Shown: positions 33,570-40,319 of the stretch, piece by piece
Numbering within the stretch: the stretch's first letter is position 1
How the letters are laid out: the number at the start of each line of letters is the position of its first letter
Assembly: GCA_021159885.1 (NCBI GenBank)
Contig: JAGHDO010000027.1
Span: 1 to 40,319 of the forward strand
DNA from: Synergistota bacterium
Lineage (GTDB): Bacteria; Synergistota; GBS-1
Direction of reading: 5' to 3'
DNA length: 40,319 nucleotides
The notes under the pieces: model-generated
Database searches by the model: none
Seen by the model: only the letters and a program-made list of their open reading frames with translations
What the model was told of the DNA's origin: nothing
Translations under genes and position numbers: made by a program

Positions 33570-33611
33570 TTAGGTTAACCTAATTATATTAGGATAACCT
33601 AATTAAGTCAA
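33570..33611 (-). promoter_or_regulatory. Iron-box-controlled promoter of the regulator-feoAB-reverse gyrase run
   Basis: On the minus strand TTGACT (33606-33611), exactly 17 bp and TATAAT (33583-33588) form a near-consensus promoter. A perfect 14-bp palindrome TTAGGTTAACCTAA (33570-33583) lies just downstream of the -10. A second copy with one change, TTAGGATAACCTAA (33589-33602), fills the spacer. Centres are 19 bp apart. The half-site TTAGG resembles the DtxR/IdeR consensus. Binding would block RNA polymerase. Site assignment is by similarity. Confidence 0.8.
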
Positions 33612-33625
33612 GATATCTGATACGC

Positions 33626-33654
33626 TTGACATTCTCTACCTGTAGATATAGAAT
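33626..33654 (+). promoter_or_regulatory. Promoter of the racemase pair and kdsA
   Basis: TTGACA (33626-33631), 17 bp and TAGAAT (33649-33654) stand upstream of AAAGGAGGAGAG and the GTG at 33690. It is back to back with the iron-regulated promoter; the two -35 boxes are 14 bp apart. Confidence 0.6.
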
Positions 33655-33689
33655 TTGCCTGTGAAGATAAAAGGAGGAGAGCTCATTCG

Positions 33690-34367
33690 GTGAGGAAACT
33701 GCTTCTCGTCAATCCGGTGGGAACGAGTAGATGGAACTTAAGCGCTGAACTTTACCTTAAGCCGTTTATTAAGAAAGGTTTTTCTCTGTCCGTTTGTAAT
33801 TTGTCTAAGGGACCTGAGAACGTGGAAACGGAGGAAGATCACATTCAAATCTGTTATTATCTTCAGGATGAGGTTCCCAAGCTGGCAAAGGGGTATGATG
33901 CCATCATAGTTAATAGCGTTCTGGAGTCGGGAATTCTCTCATTAAGGGAGCGTGTTTCCATCCCCGTTATAGGTGCCCTCGAAGCTGCCCTTTTAAAATC
34001 CACTCTTTATAGAGGCAGTTTTGCTATTATCTGTACCTGTAGAAATGAGAAGCTTGTGAGGCTCAGAGTAAGAGAGCTTGGTTTCGATAGAGCTTTCAAG
34101 GGTGTTAGATGCTTCGCTCACGAGGCGTATGAGTATAGCGATCCCATAGATAGGGAGAGAATGTTCGAGGCACTTCTTTCAGATAGCCGGGAAGCGCTTA
34201 GTGAGGGTGCTGATATCCTTCTTATGTGTGGTTTTCCAATAGCTCATTTTGCAGACAGGATATCTCTTAAGCTTGGCGCTCCAGTCATTGAATTTGCAAA
34301 AGCTGCGCTGGAGCTTTCGATGGCTCTGCTTCAGCTTGACGCTTTTGGGAGGCTTGAGATGAACTGA
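33690..34367 (+). CDS. Asp/Glu/hydantoin racemase-family protein, first cysteine replaced
   Basis: 225 residues from GTG. The fold follows hydantoin racemases: KLLLVNPVGTSRWN at the start, IPVIGALEAALLKSTLYRGS in the middle, and ADILLMCGFPIAHFADRIS, then LGAPVIEFAKAALELS. The second catalytic cysteine is present (Cys180). Where relatives have the first (…CFSDPG), this protein has IIVNSVLESG, with Ser76 at or near the site. On its own it should lack one of the two acid/base groups of a cofactor-independent racemase. It overlaps the next, related gene by one base. Function unknown. Confidence 0.75.
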   Translation: MRKLLLVNPVGTSRWNLSAELYLKPFIKKGFSLSVCNLSKGPENVETEEDHIQICYYLQDEVPKLAKGYDAIIVNSVLESGILSLRERVSIPVIGALEAALLKSTLYRGSFAIICTCRNEKLVRLRVRELGFDRAFKGVRCFAHEAYEYSDPIDRERMFEALLSDSREALSEGADILLMCGFPIAHFADRISLKLGAPVIEFAKAALELSMALLQLDAFGRLEMN

Positions 34368-34960
34368 TGGGGGATGATATATTATTAATTTTAACGGAGC
34401 GTATGTGTAAGAGTAAGGAGATAAGCGCCTATCTTAAGAGCATAAGCGAGCCTTCGTTTAAGCTTGAAAAGCTCCCAGTTAAGTTTTCAGAGAACTCTTT
34501 CTTTATAAACGAGTTTAAGGCGATGGAGATACTTCTTGAGAAACCTTTGAAAGATTATAGATGTGTGGTTATGGGATGCTTTTTCGATCCATGCGTAGAG
34601 TTTCTCAGAATGAGAAGGTACAGGGTTGTAGGATGTGGGGAGGCTTCCATGATGCTGGCCTCTCTATTGGAGAGGGATTTTGGTGTAATATCCATTTTCC
34701 GAGAAGCTGTCTCTCGCGTTAAACTCATGGTAAAAAGGTTAGGGCTAATGGACAGATTTGTGGGGATTTCTATAGTAAGTGAAAGGGAGGAATCGCTTAT
34801 AGAGGGAGGGCGAAAGCTCGTTGAGGAAGGAGCGGACTCCCTTATAATAGCGCACTTAACATCAGTGAAGCTTCTTAAAGTTCTCTCGAACCGCTTTAAG
34901 GGTATAAGCATTGTTGAGCCCCTTAAAGCGGGCTTAGTTTTAGCGAATGCCATGTTTTAG
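34367..34960 (+). CDS. Asp/Glu/hydantoin racemase-family protein, second cysteine replaced
   Basis: 197 residues. The first family motif is present (VVMGCFFDPCVEFL, Cys71). It is followed by VVGCGEASMMLASLLERDFG and VSRVKLMVKRLGL. At the second motif, where relatives read LGC(A/T)G, the chain reads SLIIAHLTS, with His163 in place of Cys. It is shorter than usual at the N-terminus. Its start overlaps the stop of its paralogue, so both should be made together, and each has kept a different catalytic cysteine. kdsA follows after 11 bp. A partnership in one active assembly is inference. Confidence 0.7.
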   Translation: MGDDILLILTERMCKSKEISAYLKSISEPSFKLEKLPVKFSENSFFINEFKAMEILLEKPLKDYRCVVMGCFFDPCVEFLRMRRYRVVGCGEASMMLASLLERDFGVISIFREAVSRVKLMVKRLGLMDRFVGISIVSEREESLIEGGRKLVEEGADSLIIAHLTSVKLLKVLSNRFKGISIVEPLKAGLVLANAMF

Positions 34961-34971
34961 GGAGGCAATAG

Positions 34972-36890
<1,919 letters not shown>

Positions 36891-36909
36891 GGTGTTTATC
36901 CCTCCTCCT

Positions 36910-37752
36910 TTAGGTTCCCTTTACTCCTCCCATGGTTATCTTAAGCAGATGTTTCTGTGCGAAGAGGAAGAATATAAGCGTGGGGATCATGTAAAAGATA
37001 GAGACCGCCGTTAATAGTCCATAGTCAACGAATCTGAACTCTCCTATGACGCCCTTAAGATAGGTTGAGAGCGTCCAAGCTTTTTTGCTAAGTATGAAGG
37101 TATATACGAAAACGAATTCAGACCATCCGGAGAGGAAGGAAAATATGGAAAGAGCGCCTATACCCGGCTTGGCTAATGGGAGCATTACCTTAAACCATGT
37201 TTGGAATCTTGATGCTCCATCTACTATGGCTGATATTTCTATGTCCCAGGGTATACTATCATAGAACCCCTTCATTACCCAGGTTGCAAAGGGTAGCTCC
37301 AGAGCGACCTTAACGAGTATCACTCCTCCAAGGGTATTGAGTAAACCCATGGTTCTTAGTATGTAAAATATTGCTACGAGGAGGGTAATTGATGGAAAAG
37401 CATGAAGAGCGAGGGTGAATCCAAGTAGGGGCCCTCTTCCCTTGAATTCCAGACGAGAAAGGGCATATCCACCAAGAGTCGCAACGAGAATGGTAAGTAG
37501 TGCGACTCCTCCGGCTAATATTAGGGTATTTAGAGTTATTGCCCATATATTGGGTAGGCCCTTTAAAACGGTTTCTTCCCACAAGAATCTCCAGTTGTGG
37601 AGCGTAAAACCGCTTTTTCCTTCGAAGGCTCCCATAAAAAGCCAGCCATAGAATAGGATTATGGGAGCCGATATGATTATCATAAAGCCGTATTTAACGA
37701 AATTCCACCAAAAAATTCTTTTTCTTATCTTTTTTATTTCAAGCTCATTCAT
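36910..37752 (-). CDS. Carbohydrate ABC transporter permease (MalG type)
   Basis: 280 residues, six helices. ALHAFPSITLLVAIFYILRT and the long EAA-type loop YDSIPWDIEISAIVDGASRF, QTWFKVMLPLAKPGIGAL, are typical of MalG/UgpE/LacG permeases. The ATG lies one base after the stop of the partner permease. The ATPase gene follows after 19 bp. Confidence 0.92.
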   Translation of the reverse strand: MNELEIKKIRKRIFWWNFVKYGFMIIISAPIILFYGWLFMGAFEGKSGFTLHNWRFLWEETVLKGLPNIWAITLNTLILAGGVALLTILVATLGGYALSRLEFKGRGPLLGFTLALHAFPSITLLVAIFYILRTMGLLNTLGGVILVKVALELPFATWVMKGFYDSIPWDIEISAIVDGASRFQTWFKVMLPLAKPGIGALSIFSFLSGWSEFVFVYTFILSKKAWTLSTYLKGVIGEFRFVDYGLLTAVSIFYMIPTLIFFLFAQKHLLKITMGGVKGT

Positions 37753-37753
37753 T

Positions 37754-38689
37754 TTATATCCCCTCTATCTTGGGCTTTTTAAGCAGAGCTCTTATGTTAA
37801 CCGTCCTGAGGTAAAGCAGGGCGGCTATAAAGCCTGCTATCGAGAGAATTACCGAGAGCGCCGCTGCGTATCCAAATTCCCAGTCTCCAAAAGCAGTGTG
37901 GTAGGTATATAGAGCCCAAACCTCCGATTTATAAAAGGGTCCTCCGTCTGTTATAAGCAGGATATATTCATATGAGGTTAAAAGCGATAGCATCTGATAT
38001 GCGGATACGAAGAGAAGATGCCACTTTATGTTTGGAAGAATAATTTTCGTTATAACCTTGAGCTCACTCGCTCCATCGACCCTCGCTGCAACGATCATAT
38101 CGCGTGGGAGAGATAGTATAGATGCGGTGAAGATAACCATGCCGAAGGATGCTCCTATAAATCCATTCGCAATTATAACAACCGTCTTGGGAAACATGTT
38201 TATCCAGTTATAGGTTGGTAAGCCAAAGTGTTTAAGAATGGAATTTAGTATTCCCGCTTCCGTTGGGTCGAGTATCCAAAGCCATAACAAAGCGTAAACC
38301 ACAGAGGGTGTAAGCCTCGGAAGCATCCATATGAGCCTAAAGAACCTTCCTGCTTTCTCTTCCATGTGGGTTGTGGTTATTGCAAGGAGCAATCCTAAAC
38401 CAAAGTTAAAAAATAAGAGAGTGAAGAATACATATATTATCGTGTTTATGAGCGTTGTCTTAGCTATGGGGTCTTCGTAAAAGATTTCCCTGAAGTTTTC
38501 AAATCCTATAAAATTCCAGTTGAAGGTATAGTTCATATCGGTGAGCGAAAGAAGACCCGTTATTATGGCTGGAAGCAGGAAAAACAGAGCAACCATTATC
38601 AAAACTGGTAGCAGAAACCAAAACGCTAAGGGAATAGAGCCTCTCCGCCCCAGCTCAGGGGCGGAGAGGCTTTTAACATTACGGCTCAA
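37754..38689 (-). CDS. Carbohydrate ABC transporter permease (MalF type)
   Basis: 311 residues. The first helix is ALFFLLPAIITGLLSLTDMN, followed by FNWNFIGFENFREIF and an EAA loop (DMIVAARVDGASELKVITKI, ILPNIKWHLLF). It starts at TTG 38689, 11 bp inside the binding-protein gene, with AAAGGAGC as ribosome site. Codons 7-18 (KSLSAPELGRRGS) form the strong hairpin at 38639-38670, so the start region is buried in RNA structure. No later start with a ribosome site is apparent. Confidence 0.9.
   Translation of the reverse strand: MSRNVKSLSAPELGRRGSIPLAFWFLLPVLIMVALFFLLPAIITGLLSLTDMNYTFNWNFIGFENFREIFYEDPIAKTTLINTIIYVFFTLLFFNFGLGLLLAITTTHMEEKAGRFFRLIWMLPRLTPSVVYALLWLWILDPTEAGILNSILKHFGLPTYNWINMFPKTVVIIANGFIGASFGMVIFTASILSLPRDMIVAARVDGASELKVITKIILPNIKWHLLFVSAYQMLSLLTSYEYILLITDGGPFYKSEVWALYTYHTAFGDWEFGYAAALSVILSIAGFIAALLYLRTVNIRALLKKPKIEGI
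38639..38670 (-). promoter_or_regulatory. Strong RNA hairpin at the binding-protein/permease junction
   Basis: GCCTCTCCGCCCC (38639-38651) pairs with GGGGCGGAGAGGC (38658-38670) around a 6-nt loop, a 13-bp GC-rich perfect stem. In the operon (minus) direction no U-run follows it, so it is more likely a mRNA-stabilising or translation-tuning element than a terminator. The T-run lies on the plus-strand side. Confidence 0.7.
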
Positions 38690-40040
38690 TTGTGAGAGCT
38701 CCTTTAAGCTTTCTCTTGAGTATGGACTTTAAGAATGAGAGAGCTTCCTCCGGCTTGGCTCCGTTGACCTCAACCATCTGAATGGCCTTATACCATCCTT
38801 CCTTGTTATAGGTGTTAAACTTGGGATGATTTGGAGCAAAGTGGGTGAACTTAAGTAATGGCGTGACCATGGATAGGAACTTTGCCTTTTTATACTCAGG
38901 TAGGCTAAGCTGTTCATAGCTTATGGCGAGGTGCCCGCTTGTAACGGCATGCTTGGCGTTGAGATCCGGAGCTAATGCCATTCCTATCAGAGCAACGGCG
39001 AGATCTGGGTTCTTACAGGTGGAGGAGACCATGTAAACTACAGGGTGAGATATCGTTACGGGCTTGTCTCCTTTCCTTCCAGGAGGTACGGGTATAAAAG
39101 CTATATTCTCAAAAAGATAGTCTTCAGAGGCGTTATAGTCTCTCTGCCACTCTGCCCAGTTCCAGGATCCACCGAGCCAGAAGAGAACGTCCCCATTTAC
39201 AACTGCCTTATGGATCGATTTCCAGGAGACGGATGTCATGCCGCTCGGCGTTATCTTGTAAGTGTTAACCGCATCATAGAAGAACCTCAATGTCTTGAGA
39301 GCTGCCTTTTCATTTAATACGAGCTTACCCGTATCAGGATTCCACATACGACCACCATATGCAAGATATATCTGGAAGTAATCAACGCCGGGTGTGGGTC
39401 TGTGGTAGAATCCCCATTTTACGAGTCCTTTCTTTTTAGCTTCCGCTCCAATCTTGAGTATGTCTTCGAGGGTTACCTCACCTTTCCATCCATCTTCGAT
39501 GAATTTCCTTATCTTTTCTTCGCTCCATCCCATTTTCTTGAGGATGTCTTTGCGGATGTAAATCATTCTTGCCTCGGTATCCTGTGGAATACCGTATATC
39601 TTTCCCTTGAGCCTTACCGAGTTCCAGAGGCTTGGGAAGAAGCTATCGAAACACCATTTGTATTTCTCTACGTATTTATCAAGAGGAATTATGTAGCCAG
39701 CATCTGCAAGCATTCCTATATCTTCGTGCCCTGTGGTGTAAATATCAGGTCCTTTACCGCTCTTAAAGGCTAAAAGCGCGCGCGTTCTGTAGTCTCCCCA
39801 GCTTACCGTCTCGAAGCTAACGTTTCCAACTACCTTTGTGTCGGAGCCGGTTGCCTTAAGGAGCTTATTAAGGCGTTCAATGGCTACGTTGAATGCTTTG
39901 GCTCTCCAGAAGGAGGGATTGTCCGGACCTATCGCCCATATCGTTAGCTTTACTTCCTTGGCGAATGCGGTTCCAGCTATCGTGATTCCTGCGAGGGTCA
40001 GACATGCGATAAGCGCTAAACCAATTACGCCCTTCCGCAT
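38679..40040 (-). CDS. Carbohydrate ABC transporter, extracellular solute-binding protein (family 1)
   Basis: 453 residues with signal peptide GVIGLALIACLTLAGITIAG, cleaved after TAFA; no lipobox. The mature part starts KEVKLTIWAIGPDNPSFWRA. Family-1 marks are LLAFKSGKGPDIYTTGHED, GKIYGIPQDTEARMIYIRKD, and an aromatic-rich site (FWLGGSWNWAEWQRDY). It binds a sugar or oligosaccharide in the periplasm; which one cannot be read from the sequence. It is the first gene of the sugar operon, with AAGGAGGTGGT before the ATG. No sugar-cleaving enzyme is adjacent. Confidence 0.92.
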   Translation of the reverse strand: MRKGVIGLALIACLTLAGITIAGTAFAKEVKLTIWAIGPDNPSFWRAKAFNVAIERLNKLLKATGSDTKVVGNVSFETVSWGDYRTRALLAFKSGKGPDIYTTGHEDIGMLADAGYIIPLDKYVEKYKWCFDSFFPSLWNSVRLKGKIYGIPQDTEARMIYIRKDILKKMGWSEEKIRKFIEDGWKGEVTLEDILKIGAEAKKKGLVKWGFYHRPTPGVDYFQIYLAYGGRMWNPDTGKLVLNEKAALKTLRFFYDAVNTYKITPSGMTSVSWKSIHKAVVNGDVLFWLGGSWNWAEWQRDYNASEDYLFENIAFIPVPPGRKGDKPVTISHPVVYMVSSTCKNPDLAVALIGMALAPDLNAKHAVTSGHLAISYEQLSLPEYKKAKFLSMVTPLLKFTHFAPNHPKFNTYNKEGWYKAIQMVEVNGAKPEEALSFLKSILKRKLKGALTIEP

Positions 40041-40128
40041 AATACCACCTCCTTGGTAAGAGGGGATTGGCGCTTCCGAACTTCGAGGAAAATATTGATA
40101 TGAGGGAGAAAGAAGCGCTCTATTTTAT

Positions 40129-40157
40129 AGAATAGCTTAGATTTTGGGGATTGTCAA
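40129..40157 (-). promoter_or_regulatory. Promoter of the sugar ABC transporter operon
   Basis: On the minus strand TTGACA (40152-40157), 17 bp and TATTCT (40129-40134) lie ~90 bp before the binding-protein ATG. No operator is identified. Confidence 0.6.
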
Positions 40158-40234
40158 CATGAGGCGCGCTTTGTTGTATCCTGTTATAATTATTCTTAAA
40201 GGGGTTTAATTTAGACAGGAGGGGGGATCGGGTC

Positions 40235-40319
40235 GTGAGGAGCATAAGAGCAAAACTTATCGTGGCAGGGGTGGTTGTTTCACTTCTGGCGGTGGGGCTA
40301 ACGGTGTTTATCATATCGA
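40235..40319 (+). CDS. N-terminal fragment of a membrane sensor, probably a chemotaxis receptor or related signalling protein
   Basis: The window ends inside this gene. GTG 40235 is 8 nt after GGAGGGGGG. The 28 visible residues (RSIRAKLIVAGVVVSLLAVG, then LTVFIIS) are a short basic cytoplasmic start and one membrane helix. This is how methyl-accepting chemotaxis proteins and sensor kinases often begin. TATAAT at 40185-40190 could be its -10 box; no matching -35 is seen. The exact family cannot be told. Confidence 0.55.
   Translation, partial: MRSIRAKLIVAGVVVSLLAVGLTVFIIS

Noticed and set aside
38639-38674. Intrinsic terminator of the sugar binding-protein gene
   Set aside because: The T-run lies on the plus strand, whereas the operon is on the minus strand. 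The stem also falls inside the first codons of the permease.

Overview
The window comes from a thermophilic, probably hyperthermophilic, bacterium with an outer membrane. A full-length reverse gyrase (minus strand, 25813-29304) marks growth at high temperature. A metal-type KDO-8-phosphate synthase (kdsA) implies lipopolysaccharide. Genes have strong AAGGAGG-type ribosome binding sites, frequent TTG/GTG starts, sigma-70-like promoters (TTGACA-17-TATAAT) and many short overlaps. TRAP transporters, V-type ATPase subunits and KDO synthesis together would fit Synergistota- or Atribacterota-like lineages, but the sequence alone does not fix the phylum.

Layout. 1-1621: an antitoxin and a RelE-like toxin whose 3' end is cut off by a decayed IS3-family element. 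1702-11103: a plus-strand dicarboxylate catabolic cluster (MmgE/PrpD protein, class I fumarase/tartrate-dehydratase-like alpha and beta subunits, class II fumarase, malic enzyme, DctPQM TRAP transporter, FadR-type regulator). By eye it is more AT-rich than the rest. 11104-13065: a gene-poor stretch with a 38-nt perfect inverted repeat, a secreted prolyl-aminopeptidase-like hydrolase and a small secreted protein. 13066-14838: a zinc-ribbon miniprotein and a membrane diguanylate cyclase broken by an in-frame TGA. 14873-19497: a secreted Ntn-type hydrolase, a CoA-disulfide-reductase-like flavoprotein, a GH130-like glycosidase and an Asp/Glu-racemase-family protein. 19605-25117: a complete oligopeptide ABC transporter. 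25022-33552 (minus): one tightly packed seven-gene run headed by a DtxR/IdeR-type regulator, then feoA, feoB, two V-ATPase subunits, reverse gyrase and a polysaccharide deacetylase. 33690-35802: two racemase-family paralogues and kdsA. 35799-40040 (minus): a sugar ABC transporter. 40235-end: the start of a membrane sensor protein.

How it works together. The left cluster looks like uptake of a C4-type acid by the TRAP system, dehydration/hydration to malate, and oxidative decarboxylation to pyruvate under a GntR regulator. The minus-strand run looks iron-controlled: two 14-bp TTAGG-type palindromes overlap its TTGACT-17-TATAAT promoter. Reverse gyrase may therefore be read through from an iron-regulated promoter.

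The observations most worth following are: (1) the racemase pair at 33690-34960, in which each protein has kept a different one of the two family cysteines; (2) reverse gyrase and two orphan V-ATPase subunits inside the iron operon; (3) the diguanylate cyclase with an apparent ATT start and an internal TGA; (4) the dicarboxylate cluster, which carries both fumarase classes plus MmgE/PrpD and whose substrate is unclear.
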